Assembly (NCBI GenBank): GCA_002345205.1 | Contig: DDVI01000103.1 | Location: 1-23,297, forward strand | DNA length: 23,297 nucleotides | Direction of reading: 5' to 3' | Source: Bdellovibrionaceae bacterium UBA2316 | GTDB lineage: Bacteria > Bdellovibrionota > Bdellovibrionia > Bdellovibrionales > Bdellovibrionaceae | Part shown: in pieces, positions 8,122 to 16,520 of the stretch | Numbering within the stretch: the first letter of the stretch is position 1 | Layout: each line of letters begins with the position of its first letter | The notes under the pieces: generated by a model | The model's database searches: none | Told to the model about the DNA's origin: nothing | The model's input: the letters and a program-made list of their open reading frames with translations, nothing else | Program-made: the position numbers and the translations under genes

Positions 8122-8298
8122 CTTAGAAGGATGTCATGAATTTCAAACTACGCAAAGATTTAAATGGGTTACTCACGCTCTACCAAAGTCGCGAAAGATC
8201 CTAGGTGTGTCTTCTATTCCAGAAAAAGAGAGGAACACCGTCCGCAATAATAAAATCCTTAGTTTCTCCCTGGATGAATTAGCCAGCAGATGAACTAA

Positions 8299-10143
8299 CT
8301 ATTGATAACCATAAATATTTATATTTGACAAAATGCCATCTTGAAATAGACATGAGGTTGAGGACAATTCACCTCCATCGAGTTCATTTTGATAAGCGCC
8401 AAAGTTAGGTGCATACACGCAGTCTTCGTTCGACTCGCAAAAACCATCCTCATCACCAACGTTATCGCTCACTATCTCCCATGCGTTGTTGAGATACGTA
8501 ATTGGAATGGTATCGTTAGAGTTAGTCACCTTATTTCCATGAACAGCCGATGGACACGTGGCACCCGCTATGAATGTTTGATTTTGCGTAGTCCCGTCAC
8601 CACTGGTATTTTTAAAAACAGTGTCCGTTAATTTCATAGTCCAATCATAAATACGGCAATTGCCCGAAGAACATCGCCCTTGAGCCGTCGTATTATCGAA
8701 AGTATTTGTCGACTCGCGTCCCCAGGACCGGAACCCACTATCTAACTTCAGCAGCGCTGCCGGTATCAAAGACGCAAATGTTGCCAGACCGTTCATGTCT
8801 ACGACACTTAAAATATCATTTACTGTTACGCGACCATTAAAGGAATTTACTGCTGTTTTGCCAATCCTCAAAACAGCATTTGAACTGCTTGAGCCGTATG
8901 TCGAAGCGCCATCTGTATAGGTATCTGCGCACGTCGAATTCACTAAACCATAACCCGGACTGACCGCAGCGCAATTGTTTACATTAGAACCTAACACAAG
9001 CGCCCCAGAAAATTTAGCAGGAACCGCATTTCCTAATGATAAGGCAAATAGAGAATTCGTAATCGCAAGATTCGTCAACGTTGCAGATGTACCTGCACCT
9101 AAAAACAGATCAGAATTAGAATTATTAAATCCCGAATTAACCGACATCATCGACATAATATACACCGGAGTTGAACTAGAGCCAAAAATTAAATTTCCAT
9201 TTAAATTATTAAGTGAAGATACGCCTTGAATTATGGTGTCGGATGAGGATCCATTTACGGTCACTCCTCGCGCATTATTAACTACAAATACTTTCCTTAT
9301 AAGACTATTACTATTCAATGCATTCAAATCTAAACCATAATTGCAATTTTTTAAAAACACGTTTTCAATATGTGTATAATCATTAAAATTATACCATTGC
9401 AGACATTCAGCAAAAGAAGATACTTGAAGATTTTTAATTTTAACAAAGCCAGATTCCGTGGAATAGATTCCCGAATTTGACATAGTACTTGCCCGACCAG
9501 CAATGGAGGAGTTTACAACTCGAGAGAAATTAGCCCCTTTTAGATAGATCGCCCAATAAGGCGCTGATGTAGCCGTATATTCCAAATCGACTTCAATCCA
9601 AGACATCGTTGAATTAGTTAAGTCTAGCAAACAACTTTGATTTCCGAAAAAATTAATACAGGTGTTTTCGCTGGCCGTAGCATCAAGAGGCTTTAATTTA
9701 GCAGAATTCAATGAAACAATCGCGGTCTTTGGCGCCGGTCGATACGCCCGAGTCGTCTGATCACTATTAAAATAATAAATGATCCCGACTCCATTTCCAG
9801 AGGCCGGTAAAACGAGTCCTGGCGTACCCGAATTAGCAGGTAACGACTGAATCACGTTGTCCCACCATTTTGTAAGCGGGCTCTCTAATATTAAATTCGC
9901 ATTTTTGTATATCTTAACAGAGTTATCAATCCATCCGGTCGTTGAAATCAGATTCCGCAGTCCTTTGCCATCTTTCAAATCTGAGGAAAAGAAAAAAGCT
10001 TTACCGTCGTCTAGCACACATTTCCATTTAAATACCCCAAGTGTTTCTACCAAAGTTAAACCAGTACAGGAATCTAAGCCGGTGGCTATTTTTAAATGTT
10101 CGGCGCCGTGAAGGCAATAATTACGAGGAACCGTACCGGGCAT
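8299..10143 (-). CDS. Beta-helix surface protein, C-terminal part of TAG-split gene
   Basis: This 614-residue open segment contains many short Asn/Ser/Val-rich strands with repeated patterns such as SNSLIRKVFVVNNARGVTV and DTIIQGVSSLNN. These suggest a right-handed parallel beta-helix like that of surface adhesins or polysaccharide-binding proteins. The first ~110 residues (CLHGAEHLKI, SCTGLTLVETLGVFKWKC, KWWDN) resemble a conserved N-terminal module I associate with large Bdellovibrio surface proteins. The frame remains open upstream of the ATG for 37 more codons (VQKVYPLNGANWNDYV...), back to a TAG at 10255-10257, and beyond that TAG is the lipoprotein ORF in the same frame. No Shine-Dalgarno precedes ATG 10143. 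This is therefore probably the larger part of one interrupted lipoprotein gene (8299-10698), not an independent gene. Confidence 0.7.
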   Translation of the reverse strand: MPGTVPRNYCLHGAEHLKIATGLDSCTGLTLVETLGVFKWKCVLDDGKAFFFSSDLKDGKGLRNLISTTGWIDNSVKIYKNANLILESPLTKWWDNVIQSLPANSGTPGLVLPASGNGVGIIYYFNSDQTTRAYRPAPKTAIVSLNSAKLKPLDATASENTCINFFGNQSCLLDLTNSTMSWIEVDLEYTATSAPYWAIYLKGANFSRVVNSSIAGRASTMSNSGIYSTESGFVKIKNLQVSSFAECLQWYNFNDYTHIENVFLKNCNYGLDLNALNSNSLIRKVFVVNNARGVTVNGSSSDTIIQGVSSLNNLNGNLIFGSSSTPVYIMSMMSVNSGFNNSNSDLFLGAGTSATLTNLAITNSLFALSLGNAVPAKFSGALVLGSNVNNCAAVSPGYGLVNSTCADTYTDGASTYGSSSSNAVLRIGKTAVNSFNGRVTVNDILSVVDMNGLATFASLIPAALLKLDSGFRSWGRESTNTFDNTTAQGRCSSGNCRIYDWTMKLTDTVFKNTSGDGTTQNQTFIAGATCPSAVHGNKVTNSNDTIPITYLNNAWEIVSDNVGDEDGFCESNEDCVYAPNFGAYQNELDGGELSSTSCLFQDGILSNINIYGYQ

Positions 10144-10254
10144 CCCAACTAACGTGCAAGCCGAATCCCCTTGATGCCATATATCCTTCGAAGAGTTATT
10201 ATTCAGAACATAGTCGTTCCAGTTCGCTCCATTGAGAGGATATACTTTTTGAAC

Positions 10255-10698
10255 CTAAGTCACCCCCGGCACGTTGACTGGACTTTGAACGACGACGGCT
10301 TTTTCAATGGTTTGGCCTTTCGAACGATAGGAAAAATTAACGTTACATTGAACTGAGTTTAGTTTATCTCCGTCAAAACGGAGCTGAATAGAACAGTTAC
10401 TACTGGCTGCAATGGTATCCCCGCATCCGTTCGTTATCATTTGGCAACTATCAGTTGCTAAAACTTGAAAATCTGAAATGTCCGCAGATTGAGCACCCGC
10501 AATAACCAAGGTAACTGCACCGCTTTCCAAATAAGTGATCGAAGCCGGCAAGGTTTTTACTTCTACACTAATTTCTGAAGGTGAGCTGCTGCTATCCTTT
10601 TGGGCGTCAGCGATCGCGATTATACGAGAATCAATAAAACATCCAGTCAAAAAAAACGCGAGTAAAACCGAGACCAGGCCAAATTGAACTTTAACCAT
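10255..10698 (-). CDS. Lipoprotein, N-terminal part of TAG-split surface gene
   Basis: The 147-residue ORF starts with a lipoprotein signal (MVKVQFGLVSVLLAFFLTGC, lipobox FLTGC), with AAGG a few bases before the ATG. The mature part is a beta-rich domain with four cysteines (CQMITNGCGD, NCSIQLRF, QCNVNFSYRSKG). It reads like a bacterial immunoglobulin-like or choice-of-anchor domain found at the base of surface proteins. It ends at TAG 10255-10257. The next codons in the same frame continue without interruption into the beta-helix protein, giving a ~799-codon frame. It may make a short lipoprotein now, or be the start of a pseudogene. Confidence 0.7.
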   Translation of the reverse strand: MVKVQFGLVSVLLAFFLTGCFIDSRIIAIADAQKDSSSSPSEISVEVKTLPASITYLESGAVTLVIAGAQSADISDFQVLATDSCQMITNGCGDTIAASSNCSIQLRFDGDKLNSVQCNVNFSYRSKGQTIEKAVVVQSPVNVPGVT

Positions 10699-10785
10699 TA
10701 GGACCTTTCGGTTGTTAAATTTTTTTGCTTGAATTTTCCCAGAATGAGACGTTTCCTATACGAAATATATTCTGAGGAGTAAAAA

Positions 10786-11454
10786 ATGAAACTGTTGATA
10801 GCGATTCTTTATGTAGTGGTCGGTTTGCTTTTTTCAAGCGCTCACGCAGATTCCCGATTCGGAGTAGTTCTAATTTCTAAAGGTACTGTAAAAATCTCAT
10901 CAACGGCGGGAACAGAAAAAAATGGCGCTATAGGTATGGACATCCTTGAAGGAGACACACTTACAACTGGCCCAGAATCCTCTGCAAAAATCGTTACGCT
11001 TGACCGCAACGTTATTGTAGTTGGTGAAAAATCTGAAATTGTATTTGAAAAATACCAACATGAAAATCAAAAACAAAAAGCGGTCGTCATTGATGTAAAA
11101 GAAGGCAGCATCCGTAGCTCAATCAAAAATAAATATGATCAAAAAGATGAATACTACCAAATCAAAACACCCACTTCGGTAGCCGGAGTTCGAGGAACTG
11201 ATTTCTATGTCGAGCATGACAAAGCTAACAGAGAAAATGTAATTTGCACATTTGAAGGCAAAGTTTCGTACAAACCAAATGAATCAAAAACAGGCTTCTT
11301 AGTTACCGCAGGAAAATTCATACGTCATAAAGAAGGCGAAACAGTGACTATGATTTCAGCTAAACCCCCATGGATTGAAAAAACTCTTAAAGCGCTTGAG
11401 GTGACAGGCAAAGAGGAAATTCCAACCACTAACCATTCTAAATCTGTTAAGTAG
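10786..11454 (+). CDS. Exported FecR-domain protein
   Basis: The 222-residue product has a cleavable signal peptide (to about Ala21) followed by a FecR-like fold. The typical elements are GDTLTTGPESSAKIVTLD (56-73), a strand pair ending VVGEKSEIVFE, and TPTSVAGVRGTDFYV (128-142), the family signature. Classical FecR proteins span the inner membrane and control an ECF sigma factor, but here there is no N-terminal cytosolic part and no FecI or FecA neighbour. It therefore belongs to the periplasmic group whose role is mostly unknown, perhaps binding a ligand or envelope component. A strong Shine-Dalgarno (GAGGAG) lies before the ATG. Glyoxalase I begins 9 nt after its stop, suggesting co-transcription. 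Confidence 0.85.
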   Translation: MKLLIAILYVVVGLLFSSAHADSRFGVVLISKGTVKISSTAGTEKNGAIGMDILEGDTLTTGPESSAKIVTLDRNVIVVGEKSEIVFEKYQHENQKQKAVVIDVKEGSIRSSIKNKYDQKDEYYQIKTPTSVAGVRGTDFYVEHDKANRENVICTFEGKVSYKPNESKTGFLVTAGKFIRHKEGETVTMISAKPPWIEKTLKALEVTGKEEIPTTNHSKSVK

Positions 11455-11462
11455 GTATCACA

Positions 11463-11849
11463 ATGCGCATTCTACACACAATGATTCGAGTCAACAATCT
11501 GGAAGAGTCTTTAAAATTTTACACTGAAGTCGTTGGCATGCAGGTGCAATCACGCAAAGACTACCCAGAAGGAAAATTCACCTTGGCTTTTGTTGGTTTT
11601 GGTCCCGACAAGGACCAAGGCGGCTCGATCGAGCTCACTTACAACTGGGATACGTCAAGCTACATACTAGGCAATGCATTTGGACATATTGCTTTAGCAG
11701 TCGATGACATTTACGGTTTTTGCGAACGAGTTAAAAACCGTGGTGGCAAGGTCACTCGTGAACCAGGTCCCATGAAGCATGGAACTACCGTCATCGCTTT
11801 TATCGAAGATCCCAATGGATATAAAATCGAACTAATTTCCGGCAAGTAA
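11463..11849 (+). CDS. gloA: Lactoylglutathione lyase (glyoxalase I)
   Basis: The 128-residue enzyme isomerises the hemithioacetal of methylglyoxal and glutathione to S-lactoylglutathione, the first step of methylglyoxal detoxification in the cytosol. The four metal ligands are visible: His5 (ILHTMIRV), Glu57 (SIELTYNW), His75 (FGHIALAVDD) and Glu123 (GYKIELI). These match E. coli GloA (His5, Glu56, His74, Glu122) within one residue. Length and the phrases GFGPDKDQGGSIELTYNW and GHIALAVDD are typical of the bacterial, nickel-type enzymes, which lack the insert of zinc-type ones. It follows the FecR-domain gene at 8 nt and precedes the TetR promoter. Confidence 0.95.
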   Translation: MRILHTMIRVNNLEESLKFYTEVVGMQVQSRKDYPEGKFTLAFVGFGPDKDQGGSIELTYNWDTSSYILGNAFGHIALAVDDIYGFCERVKNRGGKVTREPGPMKHGTTVIAFIEDPNGYKIELISGK

Positions 11850-11885
11850 TTTTTTGTCACAGAGTGAGACGTTTTATCAGTCCTA

Positions 11886-11913
11886 TTGACAGAACGAACG
11901 GTCGTGCTATTCT
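11886..11913 (+). promoter_or_regulatory. Sigma-70 promoter with possible TetR operator
   Basis: TTGACA (11886-11891) and TATTCT (11908-11913) are 16 nt apart, directly upstream of the TetR gene. The spacer contains ACGA-ACGG-TCGT, a short inverted repeat of the kind TetR-family repressors bind. A bound repressor would block the promoter, so autoregulation of tetR-fadE is a reasonable inference. Confidence 0.6.
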
Positions 11914-11924
11914 AGCCCATGTAC

Positions 11925-11930
11925 AGGAGG
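11925..11930 (+). promoter_or_regulatory. Shine-Dalgarno deciding GTG start at 11936
   Basis: AGGAGG is followed 5 nt later by GTG 11936. The longer frame from GTG 11864 would place the promoter boxes inside the coding region, so it is rejected. Confidence 0.75.
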
Positions 11931-11935
11931 TACAG

Positions 11936-12574
11936 GTGGCTGTCGCTAGTCAAACCAAAGCGCTAATCTTGGATGCAGCAGTTAAAATTGCTAGCCGCGA
12001 TGGCATTGATGGTTTGACGATCGGCGAATTAGCCAAAGCCGTAGGCATGTCTAAGAGCGGGCTCTTTGCTCACTTCAAAGGCAAAGATCAATTACAACTG
12101 GAAGTCTTACAAAAAGCTCGTGATCAATTTGTTGATGTCGTTTTAAGACCCGCTTTCAAATTCTCTCGCGGTGAACCGCGCGTGAAAGCCATGTTAAAAA
12201 ACTGGCTTGAACATTTGAATGATGATGGCACTCTTCAAGGTGGACGTATTCTGATTGCAGCTTCAATTGAACTTGATGACCGTCCGGGTCCACTTCGTGA
12301 TTTTGCAAAAAATGTTCAAAAAGATTTGATTACAAACGTAGAAAAAGCCGCACGCATTGCGGTCGATGAAGGCCATTTTCGCAAAGACTTGGATGTCGAG
12401 CTATTTGCTTGGTCGATGTACTCCCATGTCTTGGGATATTTTCATTTTAAACGAATGTTAGACGACCCTAAGGCCGACCTTCATTTGAAGCGTGCATTCA
12501 ACACACTATTAATGATGTCGCGTGTTTCAGATGTTAATATAGATACAAAAGATAAAAATAAAAGAAAGAAATAA
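11936..12574 (+). CDS. TetR-family regulator, probably of fadE
   Basis: The 212-residue protein has the N-terminal TetR helix-turn-helix: LTIGELAKAVGMSKSGLFAHF at about residues 27-47, after an ILDAAVKIASRDGIDG helix. A helical ligand-binding domain follows, with AASIELDDRPGPLRDF and a C-terminal YSHVLGYFHFKRML helix. It ends 19 nt before fadE and is read in the same direction from the promoter at 11886. Several TetR regulators of fatty-acid degradation (PsrA, FadR of Gram-positives) respond to long-chain acyl-CoA, and the position here suggests the same job. The ligand is inference. GTG 11936 is preferred because AGGAGG lies 5 nt upstream and the promoter lies inside the longer alternative. 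Confidence 0.88.
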   Translation: MAVASQTKALILDAAVKIASRDGIDGLTIGELAKAVGMSKSGLFAHFKGKDQLQLEVLQKARDQFVDVVLRPAFKFSRGEPRVKAMLKNWLEHLNDDGTLQGGRILIAASIELDDRPGPLRDFAKNVQKDLITNVEKAARIAVDEGHFRKDLDVELFAWSMYSHVLGYFHFKRMLDDPKADLHLKRAFNTLLMMSRVSDVNIDTKDKNKRKK

Positions 12575-12593
12575 GTAAACCATTGGAGGTTAT

Positions 12594-15086
12594 ATGGACT
12601 CATTATTGTATCAAGGCTTCTTCCTTCAGGATGAAGTGATGGCGATTGCGATCGCCGGCTCGATACTGGCAGTATTGGCGCTAGGGTTTCTAGGTGCCCC
12701 GCTTATCGTATGGACGATTGCGGTATCAGCAATTCTTTGGGGCTTTGGAGCCCCAACAGCGGTGGTGGCCGCTTATGTTGGGATGAGTTTGATCTTTATC
12801 ATTCCGCCGATTCGTAAAGTGGCGGTATCCAGTTGGCTAATGAAAATTTTAGCGAATATCATGCCGGCAATTTCAGAAACAGAACGTAGCGCGATTGAAG
12901 CGGGTTCTGTATGGGTAGAGAAAGATTTGTTTTCTGGTAAGCCCGATTTCAAAAAACTTATCAACGAACCCTACCCTCATTTAACAGCCGATGAGAAAGC
13001 GTTCATGGAAGGTCCTGTTGAGCGTCTATGCGCGGCGATCGACGATTGGAAGTTATGGGAAACGCGCGAAATCCCTCAGGACGCGTGGGAAATTATTAAA
13101 AAAGAAAAATTCTTAGGGATGATTATTCCAAAAGAATATGGCGGCCTTGGTTTTTCAGCGATGGCGAACAGCGAAGTGGTTCATAAACTCGCGAGCCGAT
13201 CATTAGCGATGTCAATCATGGTTATGGTTCCAAATTCATTAGGTCCAGCTGAACTCTTGGTTCACTACGGAACGGAAGAGCAAAAGAAAAAATATTTACC
13301 TAAATTGGCCTCTGGCGAAGAAGTTCCTTGCTTTGGTTTAACGGAACCGACGGCGGGCTCCGACGCCGCTTCGATTGCATCAAACGGCGTTCTTTTTAAA
13401 GGCGACGATGGCAAAATGTACATCCGTCTTAACTGGAACAAACGTTGGATCACACTTGCGGCGATTTCAACCGTGATTGGTCTTGCGTTTCGTTTGCGCG
13501 ATCCAGAAAATTTAATGGGTAAAGGTGAAGACTTAGGTATCACGGCAGCTCTAGTACCTGCGAAAACTCCAGGTGTAACAATTGGTCGCCGTCATGATCC
13601 ACTCGGTGTTCCTTTCCACAATTGCCCGACTCAAGGTAAAGATGTAATCATATCTATCGATCAAGTCGTTGGCGGTACTGAAGGTTTCGGTCGCGGTTGG
13701 CAAATGGTGACAGAATGTCTAGCCGCGGGTCGTGGGATTTCGCTTCCTGCGCAAGCCGTGGGTGGTGCTAAGCTCGCTCTTCGCGTGGTCAGCGCGCATG
13801 CGTCGATTCGCAAACAGTTCGGGGTACCTATTGGTCAATTCGAAGGTATCGAAGAGCCTTTAGCGCGTTTAGGTGGCTACACGTACTTAATGGAAGCTAT
13901 GCGCCGCTACACTTTGGGCGCAATCGATAAAGGCTTAAAGCCATCGGTTATTACGGCGATTGCCAAATACTACCAAACAGAAACGTCTCGTAAATTAATC
14001 AACGACAGTATGGACGTAATGGGCGGCGCGGGTATTTCACGCGGCCCAAAAAATCTACTCGCTCATATGTACATTGGTACACCTATTGGCATCACTGTAG
14101 AAGGAGCGAATATTTTAACTCGAACGTTGATCATTTTCGGCCAAGGGGCTCTTCGCGCCCACCCGTATGCGTTTGATGAAGTTATGGCGATCGGAGCAAA
14201 AGATGTTGCTAAGTTTGATAAAGCCTTCTTTGGTCACATTGGTCACATCGTAAATAATTTATTCCGTTCTGTGGTATTAAGCGTAACTCGTGGTTGGCTA
14301 GCTAGCTCACCTGTGAGCGGCAGCACGGCTCGCTACTACAAAAAACTAGCATGGGCGTCGGCTTCATTTGCAATCACAACGGATATCGCAATGGGAGCCC
14401 TGGGTGGTAGTTTAAAATTCAAAGAGAAAATCACAGGTCGTTTTGCCGACATCCTATCTTGGATGTTTATTGGCACAGCGGTACTTCGTCGCTATGAAGC
14501 CGAAGGTCGTCGCGAAGAAGATCTTCCCTTTGTACATTTTGCGATGAATCACGCGCTTTATGAAATTCAAAAGAGCTTCAGCAATTTATTTGCGAATCTA
14601 GAAGTGCCGGGATTAACTTGGTTCTTTAGCGGTCCACTTCGTATGTGGTCTAATTTGAATGCCTTAGCCGATGAAGCCAACGATCGCCACACGCACAAAA
14701 TCGCCTCTACGATTTTGAATAATCAAGAGGTTCGTAAGCGTCATTCAGATGGTATTTACGTCCCTACTAATAAAGACGAACAGTTAGCTAAACTAGAACA
14801 CGTATTCGAAGTCGTAAAACGTGCAGAAGCGACCGATCGCAAAGTTCGCAAAGCCGTTAAGGAAAAACAAATTCCAAAACTAAAAGGTTCAGCGGCATCG
14901 AAAGCGGCGCTTGAGAAAGGTATCATTACTCAAGATGAATTTAATGAGCTCGCTAAGGCCGAGCAGTTACGTTGGGAAGCTATTCAAGTTGATGACTTCA
15001 CAGAAACAGAATATGTGGCACGCAAAGGCTTCGGTCCTGAGCATGCAAAACACCAAGCTGAACTTGATCGCCTTCGAATTTCATAA
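12594..15086 (+). CDS. fadE: Acyl-CoA dehydrogenase FadE
   Basis: The 830-residue protein matches the unusual long FadE type (E. coli FadE is 814 residues). Two or three hydrophobic segments within the first 70 residues anchor it to the inner membrane. An acyl-CoA dehydrogenase N-terminal/middle part follows (IPKEYGGLGFS, CFGLTEPTAGSDAASI, KRWITLA) and an FAD-binding C-terminal part (ASIRKQFGVPIGQFEGIEEPLARLGG in two steps, DVMGGAGISRGPKN). ITVEGANILTR contains Glu503 at the position of the catalytic base. The remaining ~270 residues correspond to the DUF1974 extension of FadE. It performs the first oxidation of acyl-CoA in beta-oxidation, passing electrons to an electron-transfer flavoprotein. 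GGAGG precedes the ATG. It is probably repressed by the upstream TetR protein. Confidence 0.96.
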   Translation: MDSLLYQGFFLQDEVMAIAIAGSILAVLALGFLGAPLIVWTIAVSAILWGFGAPTAVVAAYVGMSLIFIIPPIRKVAVSSWLMKILANIMPAISETERSAIEAGSVWVEKDLFSGKPDFKKLINEPYPHLTADEKAFMEGPVERLCAAIDDWKLWETREIPQDAWEIIKKEKFLGMIIPKEYGGLGFSAMANSEVVHKLASRSLAMSIMVMVPNSLGPAELLVHYGTEEQKKKYLPKLASGEEVPCFGLTEPTAGSDAASIASNGVLFKGDDGKMYIRLNWNKRWITLAAISTVIGLAFRLRDPENLMGKGEDLGITAALVPAKTPGVTIGRRHDPLGVPFHNCPTQGKDVIISIDQVVGGTEGFGRGWQMVTECLAAGRGISLPAQAVGGAKLALRVVSAHASIRKQFGVPIGQFEGIEEPLARLGGYTYLMEAMRRYTLGAIDKGLKPSVITAIAKYYQTETSRKLINDSMDVMGGAGISRGPKNLLAHMYIGTPIGITVEGANILTRTLIIFGQGALRAHPYAFDEVMAIGAKDVAKFDKAFFGHIGHIVNNLFRSVVLSVTRGWLASSPVSGSTARYYKKLAWASASFAITTDIAMGALGGSLKFKEKITGRFADILSWMFIGTAVLRRYEAEGRREEDLPFVHFAMNHALYEIQKSFSNLFANLEVPGLTWFFSGPLRMWSNLNALADEANDRHTHKIASTILNNQEVRKRHSDGIYVPTNKDEQLAKLEHVFEVVKRAEATDRKVRKAVKEKQIPKLKGSAASKAALEKGIITQDEFNELAKAEQLRWEAIQVDDFTETEYVARKGFGPEHAKHQAELDRLRIS

Positions 15087-15102
15087 ATAGTTAAAACGCT
15101 TC

Positions 15103-15135
15103 GCCCGCTATTTATCTGATAGCGGGCTTTTTATT
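15103..15135 (+). terminator. Rho-independent terminator of tetR-fadE
   Basis: GCCCGCTAT (15103-15111) pairs perfectly with ATAGCGGGC (15119-15127) around a 7-nt loop, followed by TTTTTATT. It lies 17 nt after the fadE stop. Confidence 0.92.
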
Positions 15136-15417
15136 GCACTCTGTTTCATTTAACAAATACAAAATCTCAAAGTGATCGTTTCACTCATTATAGAAAATCG
15201 TATCATAAAGACATGGTCGACCAGTTAGAAATCGAAAATCAATCTATCAAGTGTACACTATTTGATCGAAACGCTATAGCTATGCATTCTTACTCAAGAA
15301 AAAAACAATTTCTTCGATAGAAGTGTCATCACTTTGAAAGAAGAACCTGTTGTTTTAGATCTAATACTATAAAAAGCAGGGCTCAAAATTGCAGTGTCAT
15401 TACTCGGTGGGGTATTC
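15136..15417. other. Intergenic stretch with possible gene relic
   Basis: No convincing gene lies here. A 35-codon frame on the plus strand (15213-15320, MVDQLEIENQSIKC...) has no good Shine-Dalgarno. After it another frame reads VITLKEEPVVLDLIL to a stop near 15372. The protein-like wording of both pieces suggests a decayed gene with a frameshift, but this is weak. The promoter for the following lipoprotein must also lie here; I could not identify clear boxes. Confidence 0.2.
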
Positions 15418-16425
15418 ATGAAAAAGACGTCTCTGTATTCTGTTCTGATGGTAATTTTGGGAGCAACCCTGTTAGTTGCGTTTAATAACTGTTCTAATTC
15501 GTTTCAATCTGAACAACTAAGCAGTGGCGGATTAAGTTCAAATACACTCTCTTCGCTCAACGCTTCTGAACTATCCATTGAGCAAGGCAATTTAGCAAAC
15601 GAGCCTGGTCAACCTAACGCACGCACTGTTTTATTTCCTTCATCAGCGGCCGGTTCTTCCATCAAGGTTCACGTCGCTAAATCACTTAATGGTCCATGGG
15701 TCGAAAATGGTAAAATCTGTCGTAACCAAGCGAGTTACATTCGCACTTCAGGAATTAACCTTTCGGTCAAAACAAAAGGCTGTGCAAGCAAAGCAAACGA
15801 TACGGCATGCTTGAATGCAAGCAACCATAGGGACTTCACTGCGTCTGAGGTTTCTACTGGCAATATCGTTACTGTAGTGTCTGTAAACGACTCTAACAGT
15901 TGGCCTCTGGGTGATTACGTTTTCTATTTGAATCAACATGGTTTAATTAAAGCTGTTGGATCCACTCGCCTTGAAAACTGTTCATCTGGCTCAGCATCGC
16001 CTTCCCTTGAAGTTGGCGTAAACCCTGGCAACAGTTCTAGTTGTGCCTGGTCAAACTTGTCGGTTGGTGGTGGATCAACCAGAAAAGATCCCGCAACGGC
16101 ATGTACAGCAGACATGCACTATAAAAATGCGGTCGATGGTAATGGCATTCAGCAAACATGCTTTTGTTCTAATTTACCCGCACCAGATCCAGGGCCGACT
16201 TATGGATATTTAGCGGCTCCTTCGTTTTCAGAATATCGCCTGACACCAATCGCAGCGCTAACTGGAAATGGACAACAACGTCCACACCCAGTTAACACCC
16301 AGTGCGCATACGGCGCGACCTACTCTGGCTATCAGAACTGCCAAACAGAATGGCAAGGAGTTGCGCCAGATCGTTATCTGATTTGCCAAGGCTGGACGCA
16401 AGCGTGCAACGCAAATCCAAACTAG
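15418..16425 (+). CDS. Cysteine-rich lipoprotein, unknown function
   Basis: From ATG 15418 the 335-residue product starts with a signal peptide MKKTSLYSVLMVILGATLLVAFNNC. The 'FNNC' end is a non-standard lipobox variant that recurs in predicted Bdellovibrio lipoproteins. After a Ser/Asn-rich linker, a beta-rich central domain (IKVHVAKSLNGPWVENGKIC to LGDYVFYLNQHGL) and a Cys-rich C-terminal part (CSSGSASP, CAWSNLSVGGG, CFCSNLP, CAYGATYSGYQNCQTEWQG, ICQGWTQAC) follow. Function is not recognised; the paired cysteines point to an extracytoplasmic, disulfide-bonded protein. A longer start (GTG 15394) is possible, but GGTGGGG before ATG 15418 and the signal peptide favour the shorter form. Its stop overlaps the original end of the convergent hydrolase frame. 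Confidence 0.78.
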   Translation: MKKTSLYSVLMVILGATLLVAFNNCSNSFQSEQLSSGGLSSNTLSSLNASELSIEQGNLANEPGQPNARTVLFPSSAAGSSIKVHVAKSLNGPWVENGKICRNQASYIRTSGINLSVKTKGCASKANDTACLNASNHRDFTASEVSTGNIVTVVSVNDSNSWPLGDYVFYLNQHGLIKAVGSTRLENCSSGSASPSLEVGVNPGNSSSCAWSNLSVGGGSTRKDPATACTADMHYKNAVDGNGIQQTCFCSNLPAPDPGPTYGYLAAPSFSEYRLTPIAALTGNGQQRPHPVNTQCAYGATYSGYQNCQTEWQGVAPDRYLICQGWTQACNANPN

Positions 16426-16453
16426 TCTTTCAAAAATTCTGTTATTATGGTCG

Positions 16454-16484
16454 CACTCGCCTGAGTTAATTCAGGCGATGAGTG
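16454..16484. repeat. Hairpin between convergent genes
   Basis: CGCCTGA (16458-16464) pairs with TCAGGCG (16471-16477) around a 6-nt loop, and CACT/AGTG extend the stem past a 3-nt bulge. No T-run follows. It lies after the lipoprotein stop and inside the abandoned 3' end of the hydrolase frame, and may slow or end transcription. Confidence 0.35.
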
Positions 16485-16520
16485 AGACACATCTCCTAAA
16501 AAATTATCATGTGGGCCCGG

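Noticed and set aside
8048..8293. 81-residue plus-strand frame upstream of the split lipoprotein's end
   Set aside because: It overlaps the start of the small lipoprotein antisense, lacks a Shine-Dalgarno and reads as non-protein.
11864..11935. Longer N-terminus for the TetR gene (GTG 11864)
   Set aside because: The promoter boxes lie within it and AGGAGG sits before GTG 11936.
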